Source: Phycisphaerae bacterium (GTDB lineage Bacteria; Planctomycetota; Phycisphaerae; UBA1845). Taken from it: DNA of 58,362 bases. The notes under the pieces were generated by a model. That model was given only the letters and a program-made list of their open reading frames with translations. It did no database searches and had not been told where the DNA came from. The position numbers and the translations under genes are program-made. Position 1 is the first letter of the stretch. Each line of letters starts with the position of its first letter. Positions 35,701 to 43,820 of the stretch are shown here, piece after piece. The stretch covers positions 1 to 58,362 of the forward strand of contig JAJDDX010000379.1 in assembly GCA_029260055.1 (NCBI GenBank), written 5' to 3'.

Positions 35701-36894
35701 CTCGTGGCACACCGTGCATCCCACCTTGTTCGCGGGATGCGGCGAGTCGATCGACACGTAGAGGTCAAAGTCGGGGTGGGCGAGGATCGGCTGGCCAATC
35801 TCGATCGGCTCGCGGTCACACACCTCCATGTACCCGTTGACCAGGTCGAGCAGTGCTGTCAGATACTCGGAGCGTTGCTCCTGTGCGAGATCGTCCCAGT
35901 GCTCCGATACGCCTCCTGCGGGCAGGCGCGTTCCGCTCGCGAGCACGGGCGGCTCCGGCGGGTTGATCAGGTCCCGGCCTTTCCTTGACAACGCTTCGTT
36001 GATACTCGGCAGCGCGCGTTCGAGCCGCGAGGCCAATCGCTCCTCGGCGAAGGCCGGGTCATCGATCGCAATATGGCACGTGGTACACCGGTCCGTCGTG
36101 TACGACTCGAGGTAATTGAGCTGTTGACGCACGTCCGGCAAGACGAGTTGCCTGACCTGTTGCCGACCGGGCGTGGTCTTGGGCGCCGTGAAATCGCCGA
36201 GCGGCGCATGGATGATCGCCTTGACCAGCGGAAGGCGGCCGCCTTCGTCATCGCTGGGAAGCACACCGCGCAGTTGTTGGTCACGCAGAAGCGCCGATGC
36301 CCGGAGTTCCTCCAATTCCGCCACGTGCTTTTTCGCGGCGCGAACCTTCGCGGTGAGGGTGCGTATCTGACTCTCTAACTCGTCGCGCTGATCCTCGAAG
36401 ACTTCCTTGTCCTTGCGGAGGCTCTCGACCAACGCCTCTTCTTCGCGAAACTGTGCGTGCGCCGCCTCGGTGCGGGCGTGGCCGGCACCGTGCTCACCCA
36501 GCGTTGTCTCATAAGTACTACGCGTGACTTCAAGCTCCTGGAATGCGCCGCTGTACTTGTTGTTGGCTATTCTGAACGCGAGGTCCGCTATCTCGAACTG
36601 CTTCTCCAGTTTCTCGAGCTGCCCAGCGTCCGGCTTGGCATACTCCTCAGCACTCGCGAGTTGGTACTCGGCCTCGCGCAACTTGTCGTCATACTCCGGC
36701 AGCATGGCATCGAGATAATCGAGGTGAGCTACCGCGGCCTTGGCATCGAAGTAACGCTCCTGGAACGCGCGCCACGGGCGGTCATAGTCGACCCAGATCA
36801 TCCAAAAGATGGACGCCGTCATCAGCACGCTGCTGATCGCGAACCATCGATTCAGCTTGTTCGGGTTGTAGAGGCGACTTTCCGGAATAGGCAT
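32701..36894 (-). CDS. Giant octaheme c-type cytochrome with N-terminal coiled coil
   Basis: 1397 residues. An N-terminal membrane anchor (WFAISSVLMTASIFWMIWVD) is followed by a long charged coiled coil at about residues 45-210 and then a periplasmic region with eight CxxCH sites (CTTCH, CTVCH, CAKCH, CINCH, CLGCH, CYACH, CNGCH, CLKCH, near residues 269, 392, 458, 492, 607, 830, 990 and 1197). Several sites are followed by GPDL-type and MP-containing segments (ARRVGPDLRHIAAKL, STRMPHFFMQ, TKMPSMRLLP) like mono-heme cytochrome c domains with Met ligands. The tail is extremely acidic (DDEFDEEEEFD). It follows the two cytochrome b genes on the same strand. It is probably the electron-accepting multiheme subunit of the quinol-oxidising complex. 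Not a hydroxylamine oxidoreductase. Confidence 0.87.
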   Translation of the reverse strand: MPIPESRLYNPNKLNRWFAISSVLMTASIFWMIWVDYDRPWRAFQERYFDAKAAVAHLDYLDAMLPEYDDKLREAEYQLASAEEYAKPDAGQLEKLEKQFEIADLAFRIANNKYSGAFQELEVTRSTYETTLGEHGAGHARTEAAHAQFREEEALVESLRKDKEVFEDQRDELESQIRTLTAKVRAAKKHVAELEELRASALLRDQQLRGVLPSDDEGGRLPLVKAIIHAPLGDFTAPKTTPGRQQVRQLVLPDVRQQLNYLESYTTDRCTTCHIAIDDPAFAEERLASRLERALPSINEALSRKGRDLINPPEPPVLASGTRLPAGGVSEHWDDLAQEQRSEYLTALLDLVNGYMEVCDREPIEIGQPILAHPDFDLYVSIDSPHPANKVGCTVCHEGNPQETDFVQAAHSPPTHEIEEAWKNEYYITRLGIPNVTFETVAHYWDRPMRLPQYTEAGCAKCHSEITDIALFEGKRHGGRINLGRYLFTQVGCINCHNIKELAGARRVGPDLRHIAAKLEPEFVQPWIYSPQSFRPSTRMPHFFMQENNRDQGANNFDPEPVLRTETEVAAVSRYLFALSDDWKPVTKPADTVGDPTRGRELFKQFGCLGCHGNIAEYGQEWITKDLMQREGLDEQTAFHRYKGMTYEQRVQYASDRFPTDTDTIFDPDATRFDPEDLDKPPVFTRFAPDLSGIGSKVTADWLYSWLINPAHYSATTKMPSMRLLPSEAADIASYLMTLENNAFVQGEFEMTPERHAMAEELIFTLLSAQKSERRSMAIVQDVGGELTSMLVSLLTRTLGKDAAYDLVSGMTLEDKQLLYLGNKTISHYGCYACHEIRGFEGATPPGTDLSTWAEKPVAQLDFANYNHAFHDMRHDQPDVYGFVYPRDAWDLNRRSPTPDDLQEQITHTHAAFAKHKMLNPRIWDREKLKRPYDKLKMPNFYFTEKEAEALTTFLLSRASARVNDSLKVDYAGSTLGPIARGRHLTRELNCNGCHQLEDNAPTIQQYFARDVSGTILFDEANAPPRLWGEGAKVQPDWLHGFFGNVEPLRPWLQVRMPSFNLTSEQATTLVAYFAALSQRDAMKLNESLAPVAEAIEAERARGDEEWAETWFEKSLLADAAGRLRWFSVDRKLMRARDFDVLAQSPERVREAHAKLLNRAEFMQSLFDIEYPFGEPPLTISPDERFERGSFLFNDMGCLKCHVFGKMLEGPAANTDQFVQTYRLDAVRGEGDDAIVILNGKPYPIGAVIDGHTLISAQNLRYAGGDVETTAVIEGPGPVGINERVQLLAASAPNLALSYKRLRRDWVQGWMLEPALIQPDTKMPQNFAGGVSPFLGDPAYPGTSTDHLELLADHLYEAGAMGLRAPLLKIVIDDSEEEFDEDGEGGDDEFDEEEEFD

Positions 36895-36968
36895 ATCGAA
36901 AAGATCCAGCGAGCGGCGAGTCCCGCCGCGTTACGTCACACACGCGCCAAAAAAGCGGCGCCACGTCG

Positions 36969-38075
36969 CTACACGTTCAGGAACCACTCCGTGATGCCCA
37001 CGACGTAGTGAAGATTGAACATCCACCTCAGAGCCATCTTGATCGGCATCAGCATCATCATCAGCAATAGAAACGCCATGACGTTGTACCGGATGAAGCC
37101 CATCTGAAGGTACATGCGACGGAAGAACGTCGCTTTCAGAAGCACCGGGCAGACGACGAAGTAGCCGACCACCAGCACGATGCCGGGCAGTTCCCGAATC
37201 AGGAAGTGTTCCGGGAGGCGACGATCGAGCAGCCCCTGCCAGAACAGGTCGTGGAACTCGGTGTTGAGCAGTGCCGCGGGTCTGTGCGGATCCCAGAACT
37301 CGTAGGGACCGAAGAAGTTCCAGTTCGGTCCTCGCAGGAACGTGCCGAAGATGATCAGCACCACCCAGAGGATGACGAAGCCGAAGAGGAACGTCGAGAT
37401 CGCGAACGGTCGCTCTTTGAAGGTGTAATAGCCGTTGCCGCGCGGGTTCTTGTCGATGTACGGAATGGCGATCAGGCCCACGATGATCAAACCTGGCAGC
37501 ACGACACCCGCGAGCCAGGGGTCGAAGTAGACCAGCATCTCCTGGAGGCCGAGGAAGTACCACGGCGCCTTGGCTGGGTTCGGTGCGACGTTCGGGTCAG
37601 CCGGCTGCTCCAGCGGCGCGGGCAATACGATCGCCCATACGACGAGCGCCGCGGTACACAGCACCAGCGCGATCAGTTCGATGTAGACCAGATCAGGCCA
37701 GACGAGGACCTTGTCGTCGGCACCGGCCTCGCGCAACGGTTCGCCTCGCTCCATACGCTCGTCGTTGAGTGCCGCCTGCCGGAAGGCGAGCCATAGCAGG
37801 AAGCCCACCAAGACCATCATCATGACGATCGGCACGTTGTCCGCTTTCGTCACGATCTTGACGAAGTTCGAGTCGAGACAACTCACCAGAAACGCGAGCG
37901 TACAGAGTGCGCCGATCGTCCCGGCCACCGCAGGCTTGGTCACCGTCCTGTACTTCAGGAGGAAGACCGCCAGCGCGACGACCGAAATGATCAGAAACCA
38001 ATGCGGCTCGCACAGCACGTTGATGACGTGCTTCACGTCGTCCAATGCGGATGTCGCTGCGAGATAGTTAACCAT
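36969..38075 (-). CDS. Cytochrome b C-terminal subunit (subunit IV-like, extended)
   Basis: Membrane protein of 368 residues with about eight helices. NPAKAPWYFLGLQEML replaces the PEWY-type Qo-site motif of cytochrome b and subunit IV. The following helices (WLAGVVLPGLIIVGLIAIPY) and KNPRGNGYYTFKERPFA match the subunit IV fold. Two or three extra helices at the N-terminus and a long C-terminal extension (LLLMMMLMPIKMALRWMF) make it larger than PetD. It lies 62 bp downstream of the b6-like gene. Known biology of split b6f-type complexes says it forms the quinol-oxidation site with that subunit and the Rieske protein. The change from PEW to APW at the Qo glutamate position is notable. Confidence 0.86.
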   Translation of the reverse strand: MVNYLAATSALDDVKHVINVLCEPHWFLIISVVALAVFLLKYRTVTKPAVAGTIGALCTLAFLVSCLDSNFVKIVTKADNVPIVMMMVLVGFLLWLAFRQAALNDERMERGEPLREAGADDKVLVWPDLVYIELIALVLCTAALVVWAIVLPAPLEQPADPNVAPNPAKAPWYFLGLQEMLVYFDPWLAGVVLPGLIIVGLIAIPYIDKNPRGNGYYTFKERPFAISTFLFGFVILWVVLIIFGTFLRGPNWNFFGPYEFWDPHRPAALLNTEFHDLFWQGLLDRRLPEHFLIRELPGIVLVVGYFVVCPVLLKATFFRRMYLQMGFIRYNVMAFLLLMMMLMPIKMALRWMFNLHYVVGITEWFLNV

Positions 38076-38137
38076 CCTGGGTGCAAACCTCCGAGGTCCT
38101 TGACGCGGTTCGGAACCGTTTCGGCCGAAGTCGACCG

Positions 38138-38917
38138 CTACAGCGGACCGCTAATCCCGCCATCCTTGCGCACGCGCCAAAAATGAACGCCCAACAGCAC
38201 CGTCACCACCAGCGGAATGAACACACAGTGCAACACGTAGAACCGCAGTAGCGCATTGGGCCCGACGAAAGTACCCGCCAGCAGGCCGAAGCGTGCATCG
38301 TCCCCGGCGTGAACGAGGGGCACACCGCCGATTTGAATGAACGCGGCACCGGGCCCTTCGTAGCCCACAAACGGCGTCGCCCGCGCCATGTTCGAGCCCA
38401 CGGTGATCGCCCACATCGCGAGTTGATCCCACGGCAGCAGGTAACCGGTGAACGAAAGCAGCATCGTCAGCACCAAAAGGATGACACCGACGCTCCAGTT
38501 GAACTCGCGCGGTGGTTTGTAGCTGCCTGTGAGGAAGACGCGCAGCATGTGCAGCCATATTGCGATGATCATCGCGTGCGCGCCCCACCGGTGAAGCTCA
38601 CGCAGCAGCCCGAGCGTCACGTGCGCCCGCAAGCCTTCGATATCGAAGTAGGCGTACTCGACCGTCGGGCGATAGTAGAACATGAGAAGCACGCCGGTGA
38701 CGACCTCTACCAGGAAGAGGAAGAACGTCAGCCCGCCCATGCACCATGTGAACGAAAGGCGAATGCCGCTCTTGCGAATCGCCACGGGGTGAAGGTGGAG
38801 GAACACGTTGCTGAGAATCGCCATCGCTCGTGTGCGACGGTCGCGCGGCACGCCGTGCCGAAACACGCTTCCCCAAATCTGCCCCTCACGGACCCAGTTG
38901 CCTAAACGTCCCAACAT
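38138..38917 (-). CDS. Cytochrome b N-terminal subunit (b6-like)
   Basis: Four-helix diheme cytochrome b subunit of 259 residues. The heme-ligating His pairs are visible: [15 protein letters not shown] (14 apart) and [16 protein letters not shown] (15 apart), the spacing of cytochrome b6. The Qo-side motif [20 protein letters not shown] is clear. [20 protein letters not shown] has the basic residue usually near the high-potential heme. It is encoded between the ferredoxin-Rieske gene and the subunit IV-like gene. This is the membrane core of a quinol-oxidising complex. Confidence 0.95.
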   Translation of the reverse strand: MLGRLGNWVREGQIWGSVFRHGVPRDRRTRAMAILSNVFLHLHPVAIRKSGIRLSFTWCMGGLTFFLFLVEVVTGVLLMFYYRPTVEYAYFDIEGLRAHVTLGLLRELHRWGAHAMIIAIWLHMLRVFLTGSYKPPREFNWSVGVILLVLTMLLSFTGYLLPWDQLAMWAITVGSNMARATPFVGYEGPGAAFIQIGGVPLVHAGDDARFGLLAGTFVGPNALLRFYVLHCVFIPLVVTVLLGVHFWRVRKDGGISGPL

Positions 38918-38997
38918 GTCGCCTTGGTTTCCTTACGCCTGATGACCGCCGCCCGCCGATCGAATCGATCGACTGAGCGGCACATATCCCGCGATAC

Positions 38998-40062
38998 CTA
39001 GACCGGGAGGAAGCTGTCCTTCTGATCCCACTGGCCCAGTTCGTGCTGGTATTTCTTGCTCTTGTCCACGACCACGATGCCGCCCTCTTCCAGGATCTTG
39101 AAACGCTCAAGCGGCCTGGGCGTCGGGCCTTCGAAGTTGATTCCGTCAAACGTGTACCCGCTGCCGTGGCAGGGGCACTTGTACTTCTTGTCGTTGGGAA
39201 GCCAGTTCGGAATGCAGCCAAGGTGCGTGCAGATGATGTTCAGCGCCGCGATGCGATCGTCGAGGCGGATCATCCAAATGCCCTGCGGCTTGTAGTCCTC
39301 GTTGACTTCGCCGACAGCCATCTCCAAATAGCGCTTCTTCGGACCGATGCGAATCCGCGGATCGGGCTCCTCCAGCACGTTGGGCATCATGAAGCGCCCG
39401 AACGCCGGGCCGATCGACACGCCGAGGCCCGTACCGAATGCCACCCAGCCCACCGCGAGTGCCGCCCCACCGGCTACGGTGCGGCGTCCGGCATCCGGGT
39501 CCTTCGAGGCCTTCTTGGCCGCCTCGACTAGCTTGGCCTGGCGCGCATCGGGCGGAAGCTGAGCCGCCGCCGTTCGACGCCATTCATCCGAGTCGATATC
39601 GCCGCTGCGCAGAATGCCGGCGTTCCCACCGCGTGTCGCAGCGGCTCTTAGCAGCGCGGCGATGGCTGGGTCGGTCTCATCGTCGGTCAAAGCGGCAGCC
39701 GCCGACTTGGCTGCGGGCTTGTCCGCCTTCTTGGCGGCAGCGGCCGGCTTCGGCTTCGCCGGCACGGCGGCCGGTACTTTCGCTGAAGCGGGCTCCGCCG
39801 GTGGGTCGGCGGCAGTCGGCGCCTCGTCGGACACCTCCGCCATCATAGTCTCGAACTTGATTACATCGACGGGGCATTCCTCGGCTGCGTCCCGGATGGA
39901 GCCGGTCAGCGGTTTGTTGAACTCCGCGGCCATCGCCGCCGGGCGGATGATGCAACTGTCCTCCGTGACCTGGAAGACCTCGGGACACGCAGCCTCGCAG
40001 GCATCGCAGACGATGCACCCCTCTTCGATCCAGACTCTCGTTACTACTTCCTTCGTAGCCAT
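38998..40062 (-). CDS. Ferredoxin-Rieske fusion protein
   Basis: 354 residues with an unusual order of domains. Residues 1-75 are a ferredoxin-like domain: GCIVCDACEAACPEVF followed by EECPVDVIKFE supplies Cys for one [4Fe-4S] cluster. Residues 75-150 are an Ala/Pro/Lys-rich linker. A membrane helix near residues 195-220 (GGAALAVGWVAFGTGLGVSI) is preceded by RR, as in Tat-exported Rieske proteins. The C-terminal Rieske domain has CTHLGC and CPCHGSGY, the Cys-His ligands of the [2Fe-2S] cluster. The ferredoxin domain would lie in the cytoplasm and the Rieske domain in the periplasm. GGAG precedes the ATG. Genes for split cytochrome b follow, so it is the Rieske subunit of that complex; the ferredoxin part is the novelty. 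Confidence 0.93.
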   Translation of the reverse strand: MATKEVVTRVWIEEGCIVCDACEAACPEVFQVTEDSCIIRPAAMAAEFNKPLTGSIRDAAEECPVDVIKFETMMAEVSDEAPTAADPPAEPASAKVPAAVPAKPKPAAAAKKADKPAAKSAAAALTDDETDPAIAALLRAAATRGGNAGILRSGDIDSDEWRRTAAAQLPPDARQAKLVEAAKKASKDPDAGRRTVAGGAALAVGWVAFGTGLGVSIGPAFGRFMMPNVLEEPDPRIRIGPKKRYLEMAVGEVNEDYKPQGIWMIRLDDRIAALNIICTHLGCIPNWLPNDKKYKCPCHGSGYTFDGINFEGPTPRPLERFKILEEGGIVVVDKSKKYQHELGQWDQKDSFLPV

Positions 40063-40094
40063 GAGGCTGCTCCGTCACCAACAACCGCGTGCCA

Positions 40095-41201
40095 TCAGCC
40101 CTGCAAGCGGGCCTCAACGGCTTCCACCGCCCGGCCGCGAACCACCGCGGACGGGTCGGACTTTAACTGCTCGATCAAAACCCACAAGTCCGGATCGTCG
40201 AGATTCGCCGTCGCGTCGATGGCCGCAATAAGCAGGCCGTCCACGCGGTGCGCGGGCATCTTGTAGCGATGCACGGCGCCGGATTCATCACGCCGTTCGT
40301 ATCGCTCGCCCTTCTCCCAGAATGACCGGTCGAGCAGGTCCGTGAGTGTGGACTTGCCCGCCGCGCTGCCCAGCCGTGCCATCGCCAGAGCCGCCGACCA
40401 GGCGACCTCGCCGTCTCGCGATAGTCGTGTCCGCTCCAAGGCCTCGACGACCTGTTGGTCGTCGCCCTTCGCGAGTACCGAGAGCACCGTGCAGGCGGTC
40501 AGCAGCGTTTCCGGCACGTCCGACGAGTCAAGCAGCGCCATCACCGTTTCGACCGCCGAACGAGCTTCGGGCACCTCGTACAGGTTCCCGAGTTCCTGCA
40601 GCGCGACGCGGACATAGGGCTCACGCCCGTCGCGGACGATGTCGATCAAGGGGCCGACGGCGGCCGGACACTCGGTCCGCCCCAGCGCGTGGATCGCAAA
40701 CTCGAGACGACGTGAACGGATGCTCTCTTGCGCTTGACCAGCGGCAGGCGTTGCCGCGTAGGGAGGCGGCGCCTCCATGTCGGCCCGGATGATGCCCACC
40801 AGGCGGGCGGCCACCGATCCGACTTCTTCTTCGGTGAGTTCCGCATCCTTGTTTTCGAGGCGTTGAGTCAGTTCGAGCGCTGTCTGCCAGAGTTCCTTCT
40901 CTTTAGGAAGGAGGACGCCGGCGCTCTTCTTGCCGCTATTGGCTTCCAGCGTCTGAAGCAGGCTGTCGATGCTGCGCTCGCGGTCAGTGGCGGGGGCGCC
41001 GAACAGGAATACCACCAAGACCGCCCCGCCGACAATCGCCCCGACAATCAGCATGGGTACGCCGAACCACTGCCCCAACAGCGCAGGCGAGAACAACTCG
41101 CCGGTCCCCGGTGCGGCATCCTCCCCGCTCGGCGGCGTCGACTGCGCAACGGCGTCGCTGCCGGCCGGCTCGTTATCCACTTGTTTCGCTTGTTCTTCCA
41201 T
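40095..41201 (-). CDS. HEAT-repeat membrane-anchored protein
   Basis: About 368 residues: an acidic N-terminal tail, a membrane helix (FGVPMLIVGAIVGGAVLVVF), and a helical domain. HEAT-like repeats can be seen (LEFAIHALGRTECPAAVGPL, VRVALQELGNLYEVPEAR, AWSAALAMARLGSAAGKSTL). The ATG at 41201 is adjacent to a GTG at 41204; both give nearly the same product. It is the first gene of the Rieske/cytochrome b run, 32 bp before the ferredoxin-Rieske gene. It probably serves as an assembly factor or structural subunit, but no HEAT protein with an established role in bc complexes is known to me. Confidence 0.78.
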   Translation of the reverse strand: MEEQAKQVDNEPAGSDAVAQSTPPSGEDAAPGTGELFSPALLGQWFGVPMLIVGAIVGGAVLVVFLFGAPATDRERSIDSLLQTLEANSGKKSAGVLLPKEKELWQTALELTQRLENKDAELTEEEVGSVAARLVGIIRADMEAPPPYAATPAAGQAQESIRSRRLEFAIHALGRTECPAAVGPLIDIVRDGREPYVRVALQELGNLYEVPEARSAVETVMALLDSSDVPETLLTACTVLSVLAKGDDQQVVEALERTRLSRDGEVAWSAALAMARLGSAAGKSTLTDLLDRSFWEKGERYERRDESGAVHRYKMPAHRVDGLLIAAIDATANLDDPDLWVLIEQLKSDPSAVVRGRAVEAVEARLQG

Positions 41202-41204
41202 CAC

Positions 41205-41593
41205 GCCCGGTACTAACCCGACGGAGCCGCGGCCGGTCGACGACGCAACCGCAACATCGGCATCCCCTCCGCCACCGCTTCAGCGGCGACCGCCATCACA
41301 TGACTAACGCCATATTGGTCGGCTGCTGAGGCCCAGGCAAGCGCCCATCCGCTACGGGAATACCCGCAGACGAAGCGCTCGCCCGTCGCTCCGATCGAGC
41401 GCAGGTGTGGCAGCACCCGCCAGAGGAATGCGTCGCCGGCCCACCCTGAGAGCCCGGATAACCCAGTTTTTACCATCGTGGAACTTAGTTACAGCCCAGA
41501 ACGGGACATCGTTCCAGAATTCACGGGCGCCGTCAAGATCTGCGGAGCACCTGACCGGGTCCACGCTGCAGCGTATCGGCCCAAGAAGCTGCA
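41205..41593. other. Spacer upstream of the respiratory operon
   Basis: No gene can be supported. A minus-strand open frame at 41213-41476 (87 codons, MVKTGLSGLSGWAGDAF) ends nine bases before the HEAT gene. It lacks a ribosome binding site and any recognisable motif, so it may be chance. The promoter of the respiratory operon should lie here but I see no convincing -35/-10 pair. Confidence 0.4.
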
Positions 41594-42475
41594 TCAGCGA
41601 AGGAGCGTGAGAACCCGGGGTAGGATCGTGCAGGTGGCTGGAAGGACCCCGGCCAATTCGCCGTCAAGCTCTACCGGCACACTTGCAGAGGAACTGACTA
41701 CGACTTCCCGCCCGTGGCAATAGACTACCCCGCCGCGCCCGACGTGCCGCCCGCGGAGCGCGGACACGGCGTGGGCGAGTAGCCCCGTGCGGGAGGCACA
41801 CGGCATGACGCAAACGTCGAGGAGTCCGTCGTCGTATCGGGCATGCGGGAGCAGCCGCAACCCCACGGAATACCGCGCGATGTTGCCGATCAACGCGAGC
41901 CCAGTGCCCTCAAAGACGCACGCACCGTCGACCTCGACCCGCAATGGCGGGAAGCGATGCGCCCAGAAGGTTCGCCAGAGGGGCCAGAAGTAGTCCCGAT
42001 AGGAGATGTGCCCGCGGCGTGTGCGGCTGACGCGTTGCACGCATTCCGCGTCGAAGCCGATCCCGGCGACGGCTGCGAACCGTCGCCCGTTCAGGACACC
42101 GAGGTCGAACGGGAACGGCTCACCCGTCAGCAAGGCCCGCGCCACGCCCGCAGCATCGCGCGGCATCCCGAGTTCCGTCGCGAGCAGATTCTCCGTGCCC
42201 GTCCCCCACGCGACGACCGGCGTCGAGCGATCGGCGAGGCCGTTGATGACTTCGTTGAGCGTGCCATCCCCACCGACGGCGAGAATAGCCTCCGCCCCGT
42301 CGGTCTCGTGCCGTGCCAACTCCGTGGCATGGCCAACACCGTTCGTGCGGAGAATGTCGAGTTCGCAGCCCTGCTCGTGGAGCAGCTCACCGACGCGATT
42401 CACGCGTCGAAGGGCATTCCGCCTTCCCGACACCGGGTTGAGTATCGCCGCCACGCGTCGTCGCATCTGTTGCAT
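41594..42475 (-). CDS. Diacylglycerol/lipid kinase, DagK/YegS family
   Basis: 293 residues, the usual size. The kinase signature AVGGDGTLNEVINGL is present, along with an NPVSGRRNALRRV start and the family motif GTGTENLLATELGM. The C-terminal half is the beta-sandwich domain (VEVDGACVFEGTGLALIGNI, LLPHARYDDGLLDV). These enzymes phosphorylate diacylglycerol or related lipids at the inner membrane using ATP. The start is at the first ATG (42475); a second ATG three codons on is equally possible. It lies between the PhzF gene and the respiratory operon on the same strand with gaps of over 100 bp on both sides, so it may be a separate unit. Confidence 0.9.
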   Translation of the reverse strand: MQQMRRRVAAILNPVSGRRNALRRVNRVGELLHEQGCELDILRTNGVGHATELARHETDGAEAILAVGGDGTLNEVINGLADRSTPVVAWGTGTENLLATELGMPRDAAGVARALLTGEPFPFDLGVLNGRRFAAVAGIGFDAECVQRVSRTRRGHISYRDYFWPLWRTFWAHRFPPLRVEVDGACVFEGTGLALIGNIARYSVGLRLLPHARYDDGLLDVCVMPCASRTGLLAHAVSALRGRHVGRGGVVYCHGREVVVSSSASVPVELDGELAGVLPATCTILPRVLTLLR

Positions 42476-42597
42476 CCGCTACTGGTTCGCCCCGCTAGAC
42501 CCTTGCCAGTCAGTCAATCGGCGTCTCCGCGCCGGCAGTCGCGAAGTTTGGTTCGATTTGAAGGAAAGGGCCGGCCCCAGCCACCCCGTAAGTACGT

Positions 42598-43518
42598 TCA
42601 GTCAGCAAGGAGCAGGGTGCCTCGCATGGTGGGCACGGCCTGGCCGGCAATTCGAACACCGCAGGTCCCGTCATCCGCCACCGCGACGAGGGCATGGAGC
42701 AATCCCGCCCGCCCGCCGGCGATCCCCTGGGTGCAGGTCAGCCCCGCCATGCCGTCGTGAACGGGTACGAGTCCGCGGCTCGCCAGATACGCCGTCAGCG
42801 GGCCGTGCGCGCTCCCGGTCACGGGGTCTTCATTGATCCCAGCCGCCGGAGCGAAGAAACGCGACTGCACATGGACCGACGGCGTCAGCGTCTTGGTCGT
42901 CGCCAGGCAGAGCCCCCGCATGCCGCGTTGCTCTTGCCATGCACCCAGCTTGCCGAACTCCGGCCTCGCCTCGTTGAGGGTCTGGAAGTCCCGCACGAAG
43001 AGGATCAGGTCCTCATCCTGCGTTCGGACCGGCGACATCGATTCATCGAACGCCCCGTGGCCCAAGCCCAGGAGCGAGCCGAGTTCGGCGTAGTCGACGG
43101 CTATGTCTCGCAGCACGGGCTTCGGCAGGTCGAGCCAGAAGAGCAGCGTGCCGTCGGTGCCGGGAATGCTCTCTACGCTGGTCGCCAGCACGCCGGATCT
43201 GGTTTCGATCATCGTCGGCGTCGAGGACGCCGGATCGTCGTGTGCAATCCGCCCGGTGTCGACCAACGCCCTGAGCCCTGCGATGGTCGCGTGGCCGCAC
43301 ATGTTCACTTCCAGCGTCGGCGTGAACCAGCGGAACCGCAACGACGCCTCGGGTACCGTCGGCGGCAGGATGAAGGTGGTCTCAGCCAGGTTGAACTCAG
43401 CCGCGATGGCCTGCATCTGAGCGTCGGTGAGCCCGTCGGCGTCCAGGACCACGCCGGCTGGGTTGCCGGCGAACTGCCGGTCGGTAAACGCGTCGATCAC
43501 GAAGTATTCCAAAGCCAT
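42598..43518 (-). CDS. PhzF family isomerase
   Basis: PhzF/DapF-fold protein of 306 residues. The family sequence starts at YFVIDAFTDRQFAGNPAGVV. Landmarks are AEFNLAETTFIL with the catalytic Glu, RWFTPTLEVNMCGHATIAG and GINEDPVTGSAHGPL. Members isomerise small metabolites; PhzF itself acts in phenazine synthesis, but most relatives have unknown substrates and no phenazine genes are present. The ATG at 43518 follows GGAAACGACTC. It diverges from the ATPase/TPR pair with a 302-bp spacer. Confidence 0.9.
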   Translation of the reverse strand: MALEYFVIDAFTDRQFAGNPAGVVLDADGLTDAQMQAIAAEFNLAETTFILPPTVPEASLRFRWFTPTLEVNMCGHATIAGLRALVDTGRIAHDDPASSTPTMIETRSGVLATSVESIPGTDGTLLFWLDLPKPVLRDIAVDYAELGSLLGLGHGAFDESMSPVRTQDEDLILFVRDFQTLNEARPEFGKLGAWQEQRGMRGLCLATTKTLTPSVHVQSRFFAPAAGINEDPVTGSAHGPLTAYLASRGLVPVHDGMAGLTCTQGIAGGRAGLLHALVAVADDGTCGVRIAGQAVPTMRGTLLLAD

Positions 43519-43820
43519 GAGTCGTTTCCAAGGTCAATCGGCGCCGGCGGCTGACCTCGCGTCAGGCCGCTGACAGCGCCGCGATCAACCGCGAATCGTA
43601 ACGAACGGGAAGATGGGCGGCAATCGGGCGGCTCGCATACGCCGGTCGATGAGGGTACACTGAGGCTTCGCCGCATCGTGGCCCGGATATCCGGCAGTCA
43701 CACACGACACTGTGCCGATATGAAGCGGGCGCGTGTCTTGACGCTTTGCGGATGTCAGCGTGTCATGCGTGCTCAGGCGTGATCTTGGTGCCCCCTGCGG
43801 AGCATGCCAGGAGTCTACGA
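43519..43820 (+). promoter_or_regulatory. Divergent spacer before the ATPase/TPR pair
   Basis: A weak promoter candidate is TTGACG (43738-43743) and TGTCAT (43761-43766) with a 17-base spacer. It lies about 55 bp before the ATPase start, and ACGCT / AGCGT flanks part of the spacer as an inverted repeat. Nothing else is supported here. Confidence 0.3.

Noticed and set aside
32701-36894. Hydroxylamine-oxidoreductase-like octaheme protein
   Set aside because: The heme sites are far apart and embedded in cytochrome c-like modules, with a membrane anchor and coiled coil; the compact octaheme pattern is absent.
41213-41476. An 87-codon gene upstream of the HEAT gene
   Set aside because: No ribosome binding site, no motif and ordinary codon statistics; mentioned only as a spacer feature.
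42598-43518. Phenazine biosynthesis locus
   Set aside because: Only a PhzF-family gene is present; this family is broad and no other phenazine genes are nearby.
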